A stretch of DNA of 51,324 bases from Paenibacillus camerounensis (GCF_000723885.1 NZ_CCDG010000047.1:1-51324); one strand, 5' to 3'; counted from the stretch's first letter, positions 15,804 through 24,023 are shown. Notes: generated by a model not told the origin, from the sequence alone. Numbers and translations are program-made.

Positions 15804-16775
15804 TTATAGCCCTGAAGTGAGCCTGCTTCTTACAGCAGCCGCAGCTCCGATGGCTCCCGCCCGGTTACCGAGCTCCGCCTGCCGGATTGCCAGTGATTGC
15901 TGCGGTGTATAACGGCTGACACGTCTGGTAACCTCATCTATATATCCCTGATTCTTCTCCACTACTCCGCCGCCGAGAATGATAAGCTCAAGATCGAGCG
16001 TGACTGCTATATTCTTGACGACAGCGGCCATGTGTTCATAGGCCTGATCCAAAAGCTGCAATGCGGCTTCATCCTCGCGTTCCGCTGCCGCAAATACATG
16101 CTCAGCGCGGACAGGTCCGCCCTGGGCCAGCTCGCGGATTAAAGACGGACGCTTGCTGCTGTGCACATAATCTTCAGCCTTCGCTCCAATCCCTGTACCC
16201 GAAGCCTCCATTTCAAACGGGCCGAACTCGCTGTACTCCGGATCAGCTGCAGCAGTGTACTCACCGGGCTTAACGATGAGATAGCCGATCTCGCCGGCTG
16301 CGAAGCGGGCTCCCCGGTACAGCCGCCCGTCCAGGAACAAGGCGCTTCCGACCCCGGTTCCAACCGTGATCATGATGAAATGCCCGGAGCCTGCCGCAGC
16401 TCCCGCTGCATGCTCGCCCAGTGCCGCCATATTGACGTCATTATCTAGGACTATAGAACCAGAATAACGGGCGGCAATAAGAGGACGGATATCTATAGCA
16501 GGCCAATTCAGCGCCGGAGCGCTGGTTAGTGTCCCAGTACGTTCGTTCATCACTCCCGGAAAGCCGATCCCTATTCCCTTAAGCGATGAGAGCGTACCGC
16601 CGTTGCGGATACAGCTCTGCTCCAGTTCAGCAAATAACCAATCAAAGAATCTCCCGGGATCGCGGCTCAGCTGTGTCTCCAGCTTGTACTCCTCCAGTAT
16701 ATTGCCCTGCTCATCTGTCAGGCAGAGCTGTGTTTTGGTCCCGCCGACATCGATTCCTGCGCTAAATAAGTTCAT
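15804..16775 (-). CDS. ROK-family sugar kinase
   Basis: 323 residues from ATG 16775, with GGAGG 8 bp upstream. The phosphate-binding loop is AGIDVGGTKTQLCL, followed by IGIGFPGVMN, the catalytic region SIVLDNDVNMAALGEHAAG, and TVGTGVGSALFLDGRLYRG. The normal ROK zinc motif C-x-C-G-x-x-G-C is absent. The equivalent stretch after GEIGYLIVKPGEY has no Cys at all, placing it in the zinc-less ROK subgroup. Likely role: ATP-dependent phosphorylation of a hexose or derivative delivered by the adjacent ABC system. The start lies 38 bp after the ROK repressor stop, so the two genes are likely co-transcribed. Confidence 0.82.
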   Translation of the reverse strand: MNLFSAGIDVGGTKTQLCLTDEQGNILEEYKLETQLSRDPGRFFDWLFAELEQSCIRNGGTLSSLKGIGIGFPGVMNERTGTLTSAPALNWPAIDIRPLIAARYSGSIVLDNDVNMAALGEHAAGAAAGSGHFIMITVGTGVGSALFLDGRLYRGARFAAGEIGYLIVKPGEYTAAADPEYSEFGPFEMEASGTGIGAKAEDYVHSSKRPSLIRELAQGGPVRAEHVFAAAEREDEAALQLLDQAYEHMAAVVKNIAVTLDLELIILGGGVVEKNQGYIDEVTRRVSRYTPQQSLAIRQAELGNRAGAIGAAAAVRSRLTSGL

Positions 16776-16813
16776 GATGAATTCCTCCGCATAGTATGAT
16801 TTGTTGTGCAGGC

Positions 16814-17992
16814 CTACTGTCCGCGGATATTACGGAAGGCAGCCTGAATTGCAATTTGAATGGCACCAAGCACCACATCCTTATCTCCATTGCCGGAAAC
16901 AGACAGCTGCGGCTTACGGTGCAGCTGCGCCAGCCCGGCTTCCAGCCTGTGCAGCAGCAGGTCTCCGTTTCTGCCGATTCCGCCGCCCAGCACAATCCGT
17001 TCCGGGGCGATTACCGCACTAATACTGCCAAGCGCCTCTGCAAGCAGGCTGCAGTAAGCATCCAGAATGGACTCAGCGAGGGCATTGCCGCTGCGGACTT
17101 CATCAAATATCTGCTCAGCAGATACACCCGGTTCTGCAAACTGCGGATTTGCTGATGAATCATGCTCCGCGGATAAGCGGGAAGCGAGCTGCTTAAGTCC
17201 GCCTGCGGACAGAATATCCTCAAGCCTGCCCGCACTTAGCCTCACGTTGGCCAGCTCCCCTGCACCGCCGCCAAGTCCGCGGTAAATCTCCCGGCCCAGA
17301 ATCAGCCCGCCGCCGGTACCCTCACCAATGGAGAAATAGAGGAGAGAGCCGCTGAATTCCGGCCCCGATAAGGTATACTCGGCCAGGGCGGCGAGGTTTA
17401 CATCATTTTCGGTGACGACAGGCACCGGGAACAGCTGTGTCAGAGCCGTCAGCTTCAGTGTTGCCTCCCGGCCCGCCAGCGGCGATACCAGCTCAGACAC
17501 CTTGCCGTCTGCCGGATCAACAACACCCGGAATTCCGAAGGCTGCCGACTGGATACTGCCCCAGTTCAGCCCGGCTTCGGCAAGCAGCTCATCAAAGCCC
17601 AGCACCAGAAAAGCCTGAAAATCCGGCTCTTCCAGATTCTCTGCCGGCATAACCAGCTGTTTGTAATGGCAAATCTCTCCGCCCATATCGGCCAGCGCCA
17701 TCCTGATCCGGGTCGCTCCCAGGTCAACACCGATGGTATAAAAGCACTTCTGGTTAAATTCGAGCAAAGTGGCCTTACGGCCCTGGGCATTCTCAGCCCG
17801 TCCTGTTTCCCTGACCAGCCCCCGCCCGATTAATTGCGCAACCGCCGAGGAAATAGTAGGCTTGCTTAGTCCTGTTTCACGGCTAAGATCTGCTCTAGAT
17901 TGCGGTCCGCCGGCAATAACCCGGTCCAGGATCAGCATTTCATTCATGTTGCGCATCGCTTTCGGCGTTCCTGCAGATGACATATTCAGCAT
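16814..17992 (-). CDS. ROK-family transcriptional repressor (NagC/XylR type)
   Basis: 392 residues from ATG 17992; the MSSAG Met four codons in is an alternative start. A winged-helix domain occupies residues ~15-75 (SRADLSRETGLSKPTISSAVAQLIGRGLVRE), followed by a ROK sugar-binding domain (FYTIGVDLGATRIRMAL, VTENDVNLAALAEY, YFSIGEGTGGGLILG). As in the neighbouring kinase, the Cys zinc cluster is missing. It probably represses the locus until its sugar ligand is present. A perfect 7-3-7 inverted repeat lies about 20 bp upstream of the start and suggests autoregulation. Confidence 0.85.
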   Translation of the reverse strand: MLNMSSAGTPKAMRNMNEMLILDRVIAGGPQSRADLSRETGLSKPTISSAVAQLIGRGLVRETGRAENAQGRKATLLEFNQKCFYTIGVDLGATRIRMALADMGGEICHYKQLVMPAENLEEPDFQAFLVLGFDELLAEAGLNWGSIQSAAFGIPGVVDPADGKVSELVSPLAGREATLKLTALTQLFPVPVVTENDVNLAALAEYTLSGPEFSGSLLYFSIGEGTGGGLILGREIYRGLGGGAGELANVRLSAGRLEDILSAGGLKQLASRLSAEHDSSANPQFAEPGVSAEQIFDEVRSGNALAESILDAYCSLLAEALGSISAVIAPERIVLGGGIGRNGDLLLHRLEAGLAQLHRKPQLSVSGNGDKDVVLGAIQIAIQAAFRNIRGQ

Positions 17993-18012
17993 TCGCCCTT
18001 TACAAGATAGTT

Positions 18013-18029
18013 AGTTAAGTTTCTTAACT
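18013..18029. promoter_or_regulatory. candidate operator of the ROK repressor
   Basis: AGTTAAG at 18013-18019 and CTTAACT at 18023-18029 form a perfect inverted repeat with a TTT spacer, 21 bp upstream of the repressor start. ROK repressors bind A+T-rich inverted repeats of this kind. Confidence 0.55.
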
Positions 18030-18173
18030 TAATATACAATACTTCGGCAATCATCCGCTAGACTTTTGGCAGGTTCTTTAACATCAGCCGGCAGAGAAAA
18101 ATATCCGGCCTTTGCTATGTCCCATATCAGGACTAGGCTTCGTGCCTGTTTTCTTTTCTCCGGCTTCTTGGGC

Positions 18174-18198
18174 TATAATTGAAGGTAAATATATTTAC
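18174..18198 (+). promoter_or_regulatory. MarR gene -10 box and palindromic operator
   Basis: TATAAT at 18174-18179 is followed, 5 bp on, by the perfect 14-bp palindrome GTAAATATATTTAC (18185-18198), which covers the expected transcription start and ends 11 bp before the MarR start codon. A weak -35 (TTCTTT) lies 17 bp upstream of the -10. Confidence 0.6.
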
Positions 18199-18209
18199 GG
18201 GGTGTACAA

Positions 18210-18677
18210 ATGAAGGAACACAGCTATGACAACGCGGACGCTCTAATGGGGGCATTTCAACAATTCTCACGGCTTAACTGGCAAAAAACAGCCATGTTCG
18301 GACTGAAGCCGAGTGAGATCCGGGTGCTGATTACAATCCATACGGGCAAAAAAAGATCCGGAACGGACACGCTGACCGTCTCTGAAGTCAGCAGGCTCCT
18401 CCGGGTAACGTCCCCTACCATTACGCAAATGGTAAATAGCCTGCTCAGCCAGGGGCTGGTCGAACGCAGCACCAGCTCCCAAGACCGCAGAATCAGCGCC
18501 CTTCAGTTGACGGAGCAGGGTGAGATTCTCGCCGACAAGGCAATCGCGAAGATTCGCGATACCTTCAAGGGCATGATTGACCATCTGGGTGAGGACAAAA
18601 GCAGCCAGCTCATCGGACTCTTGAACGAGGTTCATGCTTATTTCGAGCAGCTGAACGGGGAGCCGGACTGCTCTTGA
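18210..18677 (+). CDS. MarR-family transcriptional regulator
   Basis: 155 residues from ATG 18210, with GGGGTG 5 bp upstream. The winged-helix core is LTVSEVSRLLRVTSPTITQMVNSLLSQGLVERSTSSQDRRISALQLTEQG, with the conserved wing D-R-R. N- and C-terminal helices form the dimer interface (YDNADALMGAFQQFSRLNW, and LIGLLNEVHAYFEQL). MarR proteins are usually autorepressors released by a small ligand. Here a perfect palindrome sits exactly over the start site. No efflux pump or target gene follows; the next gene is convergent. Confidence 0.88.
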   Translation: MKEHSYDNADALMGAFQQFSRLNWQKTAMFGLKPSEIRVLITIHTGKKRSGTDTLTVSEVSRLLRVTSPTITQMVNSLLSQGLVERSTSSQDRRISALQLTEQGEILADKAIAKIRDTFKGMIDHLGEDKSSQLIGLLNEVHAYFEQLNGEPDCS

Positions 18678-18760
18678 CCTTATGCAAAATTCCACCCCGC
18701 TGCACTGCTGCACCGGCGTTTCTGGTGGATCAACGGGACTTTTCTGTTGTTACTTCAAGG

Positions 18761-19438
18761 TTATTCCGCGCTGTCGTACAGACCAATCAGCTCATCGAAC
18801 GCAGAGATAATGACATCTGAGCCCTTCAGCTCCTCCTGGCGGCCGAAGCCGGCATAACCGCAGCCGATTACAGTCTGGCCGTTGCCCCTGCCGGCCTCGA
18901 CATCGGATGAACGGTCGCCGACCATCCATGCGCTGCTCACCCCGTTATCCTTAAGCAGGATGCCCAGCAGCTCCGTCTTGGTTGCTGTTCCCTGACCTCC
19001 TGCGCTGTATAGCCCCTCGAACAACTCCTTCAGCTCATGTACCACTACAATGCTGTGAATGTAATCCGCCAGCCCGTTGCTGGCAACGAACAGACGGACC
19101 CCGCGCTCATGCAGCGCATGCAGCGTCTCCACTACCTTCGGATACAGCAGGGTGCCGCCGGCTTCCAGCCCCTCAATTTCCAGCTGGAGCAGCAGTTCAT
19201 CGGCCCGCCGGTGCACAGCTTCATCTGCTTCGGGCATCACATTATGCCAGATCTGCGCCAGCAGCATTCCCAGACTGCCCAGGATCCGTTCCTCCGGCGG
19301 TGTCGGGCCGGCATACAATCCTTCTTCACGGAGGATATCGAACATTTTATGATAAGCAGGCAGTAACAGGCTTTCAGTCTGGAACAGTGTTCCGTCCATA
19401 TCAAAGACAATGGCTTCCGGTTTCTTCAGTTTAGTCAT
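18761..19438 (-). CDS. HAD-superfamily phosphatase (phosphoglycolate-phosphatase-like)
   Basis: 225 residues from ATG 19438, with AAGGG 6 bp upstream. HAD motif I is IVFDMDGTLF, motif II is LFVASNGLADY, motif III Lys is in TATKTELLG, and motif IV is WMVGDRSSDVEAGRGNG. A helical cap sits between motifs I and II (C1 cap), as in PGP/beta-phosphoglucomutase relatives. It hydrolyses a phosphomonoester; the substrate is not predictable. Transcribed alone, with abrB behind it on the same strand after a 182-bp gap. Confidence 0.82.
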   Translation of the reverse strand: MTKLKKPEAIVFDMDGTLFQTESLLLPAYHKMFDILREEGLYAGPTPPEERILGSLGMLLAQIWHNVMPEADEAVHRRADELLLQLEIEGLEAGGTLLYPKVVETLHALHERGVRLFVASNGLADYIHSIVVVHELKELFEGLYSAGGQGTATKTELLGILLKDNGVSSAWMVGDRSSDVEAGRGNGQTVIGCGYAGFGRQEELKGSDVIISAFDELIGLYDSAE

Positions 19439-19542
19439 TAAGGACCCTTCCCTTCCGGTGTTGTTCTGCAGGTGATCTCAAAATCATGATATAGGATTAC
19501 GGCCTACGTTGTCTATGAATCCGGCAATCAGGACAAGCACAA

Positions 19543-19584
19543 GGGACCGGTGCATCCACTGTCAAAGTGTCTGCATCCGGCCCC
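19543..19584 (-). terminator. hairpin after abrB
   Basis: Imperfect G+C-rich inverted repeat (GGGACCGG/CCGGCCCC arms with TGCA pairs) 37 bp after the abrB stop. There is no clear T-run on the minus side, so termination is only possible. Confidence 0.35.
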
Positions 19585-19620
19585 TTCATTCACATCATTC
19601 ATATAAAATACAATAATAGC

Positions 19621-19878
19621 CTAGATCCGGTCAAAGCTGGAGATCAGCTCGTCCAGTACATCCTTACTGACCATTTTACCTCTGAAGTTAATGAGGTTTT
19701 CTGCACTGCCGGAGAAGATGCAGGTAGGCTCATATTTTCTCAAAATGATCTTCTCTCCGTCAACAAAAATTTCCAGCGGGTCTTTTATGTCGATTCCCAT
19801 TGTTCTGCGCAGCTCAATCGGAATTACAATACGTCCCAGTTCATCTACTTTTCTTACAATACCTGTTGCTTTCATCAT
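19621..19878 (-). CDS. abrB: AbrB-family transition-state regulator
   Basis: 85 residues from ATG 19878, with GGAGG 7 bp upstream; a second ATG follows directly. The N-terminal swapped-hairpin DNA-binding domain, ATGIVRKVDELGRIVIPIEL and RRTMGI, is nearly the Bacillus AbrB consensus. The C-terminal multimerisation part is shorter and different. AbrB represses post-exponential genes (biofilm, antibiotics, competence). Its own promoter carries Spo0A-type boxes at 20042-20069, the classic route by which sporulation phosphorelay output shuts it off. Confidence 0.9.
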   Translation of the reverse strand: MMKATGIVRKVDELGRIVIPIELRRTMGIDIKDPLEIFVDGEKIILRKYEPTCIFSGSAENLINFRGKMVSKDVLDELISSFDRI

Positions 19879-20029
19879 TATGCATCCTCCCTTGAAATAA
19901 GCACCTTATATAATCATTTGTGTTAAAAGCTCTCAATGCTTCTAAATAGTAGTAATGATTACGCTCATATCTGCATTGTAAAGTGCTATTTCTTCCATGT
20001 CAAATTTATTTCTACATCTTTTGATATAT

Positions 20030-20078
20030 ATCGACAAACTATTCGACAAAGTTTAGAGATGTTTCGACAAAATATCAA
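20030..20078 (-). promoter_or_regulatory. abrB promoter with Spo0A boxes
   Basis: On the minus strand TTGATA (20078-20073) and TAAACT (20055-20050) are 17 bp apart. TGTCGAA, the 0A-box consensus, occurs at 20069-20063 (between -35 and -10) and 20048-20042 (just after -10), 21 bp apart. A weaker TGTCGAT follows at 20036-20030. Such placement would let Spo0A~P block transcription. The leader to the start codon is about 165 nt. Confidence 0.7.
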
Positions 20079-20174
20079 AATAAACACTTTTTAAACCATT
20101 TTTCATTTTAAATAGCAATATTATGATAATCAGATAGTTTTGTTTAAATAATAATGGTATTTCGAGTAAATAGC

Positions 20175-20229
20175 AAAAAGACACCCTCCGCAAGCACTGG
20201 ATTACTATTTCCAGGTTGCGTAGAGTGTC
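20175..20229 (-). terminator. terminator after alpha-galactosidase gene
   Basis: GACACTCT and CGCAA (from 20229 downward) pair with TTGCG and GGGTGTC, with an inner CCTGG/CCAG-type pair, followed by TTTTT on the minus strand (20179-20175). It begins 37 bp after the GH36 stop. Confidence 0.8.
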
Positions 20230-20265
20230 CCGATTCTTCCGGTTCTTTAGACCTTAACGTGTGCG

Positions 20266-22362
20266 TTAAGCATGTAGTTCAAACAGTCTGGCTGTCTTGC
20301 CCGCAGGGATAGTTACAGTTAGGCTGCCTTCTGCCTTATCCCATCTCCACTCTGAGCTGTGCTGCTTAGGATAAGCACAGCTGATACGGAGATCACGGCC
20401 TGCCAGCTCAGGCATCGGCAGGGTAACGGCCTGCTCACCGCCGGCAATCCGCCATACGGCCAGATAACGGACATCACCGTGCTGCAGGCCGTAGCTGACC
20501 CACCCGCCGCTGCTGTCCGGAAGCCCAAGCGGCCAGAAGGGCAATGCCTGCGGGATAGAGGTGCGGATGGACTTATAGTAGTCAAGCGCTTCGCGCACCA
20601 GTTCCCTGCGGCCGGGCGCAAGCTCTGCCAGATGCCCGCTCTGATGCACACGAAGCAGCAGGGCATTTACCATGTTGAAGATTACCTCTTCATCATCACC
20701 TTCGCGCAGCGGATAAGACCACACCGCCGACTGCTCGGGCGTCAGCGCCAGCGGGGAACCGGCTGCAATCGCCGCATACTGCACATAATCCTCCTGGTCA
20801 CTGGTGGATTGAATGCTGTGCCGGCTGAGCATGGCATAATCCATCCGCATCCCGCCGCTGGAGCAGTTCTCGATGACCAGGTCCGGATAACGCGCGAAGA
20901 TGCTGTCCAGCCAGGCCAGATAAGCCCGGTTATGCTGCAGCAGCCCATCCCCGAAGCTGTCTGCCCCCGTCTCCGTACCAATGCCTGCGTTGATGTTATA
21001 ATCCATCTTGATGTAGCCGACGCCATATTCCTCCACCAGCCGTGCAATAACACCATTGGCATGCTCAATGACCTTAGGATTACGGTAGTCCAGCTGGTAG
21101 CGGCTGCGGTCCTTGACCCGCTTACCGTGCCGCATGAAGAACCAGCTGTCATCGGCTTCAGCCAGCTTCGGACTGTTGATGCCCATAACCTCCAGCTCCA
21201 GCCACAGCCCCGGAATCATGCCTTTGCTGCGGATATAGTCCAGCACATACCTGATGCCTTCCGGAAAACGCTCAGCCGAAGGCTCCCACTGGCCGACGCC
21301 GTCCCACCACTCGCCCGGCGCATACCAGCCGGCATCAATGCAGAAGTATTCGCAGCCCACATCTGCGGCGGCATCGATCAGCGGCAGCAGCTTCTCTGTC
21401 GTCGGACTACCCCACAGGCAGTTCATATAATCATTAAAAATAATCCGCAGCAGCTCATTGTCCTCATTCGGTCTGCGGATAATCCGGCGGTACGCGGTCA
21501 GCTGTGCAGCCGCTGCTTCTATCCCCCCATGCACGGAGCCGGCTGCAACCGGCACCGAGGTAAATTCCTCACCTGGTGCAAGCTTCAGCCACCAGTGATT
21601 GTCATGCTCCGTAGGTCCGCTTGCCAGCAGGGTAAGCTGATCGTACTGGTCGGTCAGCTCCCAGTGCCAGGAGCCGTTATGCTCAATCTGCCAGAACAGG
21701 CTGCTGCCGCTCTCCTTGTTATGCAGTACCGCCATGGGCAGAAGCTCTGCCGCCGACCATGAGCCGGTATTGCTGGCGGCGATCCGCTTCGAGCCCCGGT
21801 CAGCCAGATGGTACATGCCCAGCTCCGGCAGGCTGTAGGTCCGCCACTGCAGCTCACTCTGCCAGCCGCTGTGCGCAAGCGTGACTTCAATCTTGCTGCC
21901 CCGGTCCCCGCCACCCTCTTTATCCACACCTGTAAGCGCAAAGGAAGATATATATTCAATAGCGGCCTCGCTATCCCCTTCGTTCTTCAGCACCGTCCAG
22001 GCACGGATGATCTGCACTCCATTGTAAAACTGATAATGCTGCACGGCCTTAACACCCGTCACCGGATCAGCGAGCATCAGCTCCAGCTTGCGCCCCAGTG
22101 CATTCACTGTGTCACTATGTCCGCTGTATTCCATCCGCAGTCCCGGGTAAGAAGCGCGGTGCGTCCGTCCGTGATATTCATCCCGGTCCTCCCCGGACAG
22201 CTGCAGCTCCAGCAGCCGGAAGCCCGGCTTATGCTTGTCCGCAATTACCCCGTGCTCAAGCGGCGCCGCCCCGAAATGCAGCAGCCGTACATCCAGCTCC
22301 TCTGTAATTTCAATCGTAAGATACAGCCCGTTTTCGGCAATCTCAATCAGTCTGCTGGTCAT
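20266..22362 (-). CDS. alpha-galactosidase, glycoside hydrolase family 36
   Basis: 698 residues from ATG 22362, with AGGAGG 11 bp upstream. An N-terminal beta-supersandwich (1-~300) precedes the catalytic barrel. CIDAGWYAPGEWWDGVGQW binds galactose in the family. Asp454 in YIKMDYN is the expected nucleophile, and Asp522 in STSDQED the acid/base. ENCSSGGMRMDYA is another family signature. A C-terminal beta domain ends RLFELHA. There is no signal peptide, so it cleaves imported melibiose/raffinose-type alpha-galactosides in the cytoplasm, producing galactose. A terminator and a palindrome-repeat pair separate it from the binding-protein gene, so it has its own promoter or reads through. Confidence 0.92.
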   Translation of the reverse strand: MTSRLIEIAENGLYLTIEITEELDVRLLHFGAAPLEHGVIADKHKPGFRLLELQLSGEDRDEYHGRTHRASYPGLRMEYSGHSDTVNALGRKLELMLADPVTGVKAVQHYQFYNGVQIIRAWTVLKNEGDSEAAIEYISSFALTGVDKEGGGDRGSKIEVTLAHSGWQSELQWRTYSLPELGMYHLADRGSKRIAASNTGSWSAAELLPMAVLHNKESGSSLFWQIEHNGSWHWELTDQYDQLTLLASGPTEHDNHWWLKLAPGEEFTSVPVAAGSVHGGIEAAAAQLTAYRRIIRRPNEDNELLRIIFNDYMNCLWGSPTTEKLLPLIDAAADVGCEYFCIDAGWYAPGEWWDGVGQWEPSAERFPEGIRYVLDYIRSKGMIPGLWLELEVMGINSPKLAEADDSWFFMRHGKRVKDRSRYQLDYRNPKVIEHANGVIARLVEEYGVGYIKMDYNINAGIGTETGADSFGDGLLQHNRAYLAWLDSIFARYPDLVIENCSSGGMRMDYAMLSRHSIQSTSDQEDYVQYAAIAAGSPLALTPEQSAVWSYPLREGDDEEVIFNMVNALLLRVHQSGHLAELAPGRRELVREALDYYKSIRTSIPQALPFWPLGLPDSSGGWVSYGLQHGDVRYLAVWRIAGGEQAVTLPMPELAGRDLRISCAYPKQHSSEWRWDKAEGSLTVTIPAGKTARLFELHA

Positions 22363-22427
22363 ATGTTGTTATTCCTCCTGACAAATGTTGGTTTCTCTTC
22401 TGATTATAAAGGCTTATGCGAATCATA

Positions 22428-22501
22428 TTAAGTGGAAATTCTCCATCCATTTCTTCTTCAAACAACGGGATTAAATATTTAGTTGGAACATCACCACTTA
22501 A
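22428..22501. repeat. dispersed palindrome pair (copy C)
   Basis: 23-bp imperfect palindromes at 22428-22450 (TTAAGTGGA, then CTCCATCC in the right arm) and 22479-22501 (TTAGTTGGA, then CCACTTAA), starts exactly 51 bp apart. It sits in the 5' region of the GH36 gene. Confidence 0.65.
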
Positions 22502-22526
22502 ATGTAAATCCAAACGCTCCCTACAG

Positions 22527-22570
22527 CAAAAGACGGCCCCGCCGGTAAGAAACTTACCTTCGAGACCGTC
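22527..22570 (-). terminator. terminator after binding-protein gene
   Basis: GACGGTC (22570-22564) pairs with GGCCGTC (22537-22531, one mismatch at the stem base), and a second stem GGTAAG/CTTACC closes the loop; TTTT follows on the minus strand. It lies 18 bp after the binding-protein stop. Confidence 0.8.
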
Positions 22571-22588
22571 CCGGATTATCACATTCTG

Positions 22589-23917
22589 TTATTCAGCCGA
22601 GCCGAATTGAATCCATGCTTTTTGAATTTCGTCGATAGCCTGGTCCTTTGTCTTACTGCCGCCGATGTAAGCCTGCATCAGCTCACCGAATTTCTGATGG
22701 AAGGTATCCAGCGAATAGTTGACGGACAGATCGCCGGACTTCTCGGTTTTGAGGATTTCTTCCATTTCTTTAGGCATTTGCAGGTCAGGCATCGGAGCAT
22801 CCTTGATCGGCGGAATAACCTTGGCTACAGTGGAGAACCAGCTCTTACCGTAGTCGGAAGTGTACAGCCAGTTAAAGAATTCAATCGTTTCGGCAGCGAC
22901 TGCGGAATCCTTGTTAATGCGCAGCGCCTGGTCAGCACCGGTAATAATCTGGGACTGCTCAGCCTTGTCGCTGACCGGATAGCCGGCGATACCGAGATCA
23001 AAGTCAGGGGTGATTTTCTTAATAGCTTCTTCGTCCCATGCACCCTTACCGGTCATGAATGCTGCTTTGCTAAGGGCAAAATCACTGACCTGAGCGTTAC
23101 TGTCACGCTCCAAAGGCTTGTCTGTACCATGTTTAACCGTAGTATCAATGAAGCTGAAGAAGTTATTGTACAGCACCGGATGATCCTTAATGGTCGTTTC
23201 ACCGGCAATGAACTGGGCTACAAGTGTCTTGGCATCCGTTCCCGCATCGATTGCGGCTGCATCCACGAAGTGCTGGAAGATATGCTTCCATACCCACCAT
23301 TCTTTGTAGGCATTGGCGAACGGTGTGATGCCCTTGGCTTCCAGCTTGGTGATGGCGTCATCCAGCTCAGCCGTTGTTTTCGGCACTTCAGTGATGCCGG
23401 CATCACTCAGCAGCTTTTTGTTATACATCAGCACGAACAGGTTCCCTTTGACCGGGAGTCCCAGCACCTTGCCGTCCGATGAGCTCATGTTGGCCCGTAC
23501 AGCGTCAGTCATAGCTGCAGCCAGCGGCTCATTGGTCAGATCCGCACTGTATTCAGCAAAAGTATCAATATCCCCGCCGGCAGTGGTCTGGAAGACGTCA
23601 GGCGTGCTGCCTGCGGCAATTTTGGATTTCAGTACAGTATTATAGTCGGCCTGCATAATTTCCAGGTTAATGGTCACGTTCGGCTTCACTTTTTTATATT
23701 CGGCAATGTAAGCATTGAAGGCGTCCGTGTACTCTGGAGAAGCGGTGAACATATTAATCGTTACGGGCTTGGAGGAGTCTGTTTCTGTAGCTGCATTATT
23801 CCCGCCGTTTGTTCCAGCTGTGTTGTTAGCCGTATTATTGTTGTTGCCGCCGCACCCGGCCAGCAATCCCCCGAATAGCAGCAGGCTCGCTGAGACTGCC
23901 ATGAATCTTTTTAACAT
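22589..23917 (-). CDS. sugar ABC transporter substrate-binding lipoprotein
   Basis: 442 residues from ATG 23917, with AAGGGGG 7 bp upstream. Lipoprotein signal with lipobox LLAGC (Cys22) and an Asn/Gly-rich linker. It has a family-1 solute-binding fold of ordinary length: VTINMFTASPEYTDAFNAYIAEYKK, GSTPDVFQTTAGGDIDTFAEY, LPVKGNLFVLMYNKKLL. Context (GH36, MsmF/MsmG-type permeases, YesM/YesN) argues for binding alpha-galactosides such as raffinose or melibiose. The permease genes are encoded 4 kb away on the other strand, but both promoters carry the same upstream motif, so expression is likely coordinated. Confidence 0.9.
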   Translation of the reverse strand: MLKRFMAVSASLLLFGGLLAGCGGNNNNTANNTAGTNGGNNAATETDSSKPVTINMFTASPEYTDAFNAYIAEYKKVKPNVTINLEIMQADYNTVLKSKIAAGSTPDVFQTTAGGDIDTFAEYSADLTNEPLAAAMTDAVRANMSSSDGKVLGLPVKGNLFVLMYNKKLLSDAGITEVPKTTAELDDAITKLEAKGITPFANAYKEWWVWKHIFQHFVDAAAIDAGTDAKTLVAQFIAGETTIKDHPVLYNNFFSFIDTTVKHGTDKPLERDSNAQVSDFALSKAAFMTGKGAWDEEAIKKITPDFDLGIAGYPVSDKAEQSQIITGADQALRINKDSAVAAETIEFFNWLYTSDYGKSWFSTVAKVIPPIKDAPMPDLQMPKEMEEILKTEKSGDLSVNYSLDTFHQKFGELMQAYIGGSKTKDQAIDEIQKAWIQFGSAE

Positions 23918-23960
23918 GATGTTGCCCCCTTTTCCTCATGCATCTTGTGTTCTTGCTGTT

Positions 23961-24023
23961 ATTCTAAAGAAAAAGAAAAAGGATAAGAATGTACATAAGT
24001 GAACTTCTAAGGGTAAAAAAGTG
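23961..24023 (-). promoter_or_regulatory. activator site and -10 of the binding-protein gene
   Basis: CACTTTTTTACCCTTA (24023-24008) lies with its first base 57 bp upstream of TAGAAT (23966-23961). The same motif, and exactly the same distance to TATAAT, occurs at 27585-27647 ahead of the permease operon. No good -35 is present, as expected for an activator-dependent promoter. Confidence 0.65.

Noticed and set aside
20359..21762. 467-codon plus-strand frame inside the alpha-galactosidase gene
   Set aside because: Antisense shadow of a complete GH36 enzyme in a G+C-rich gene; no independent signals.
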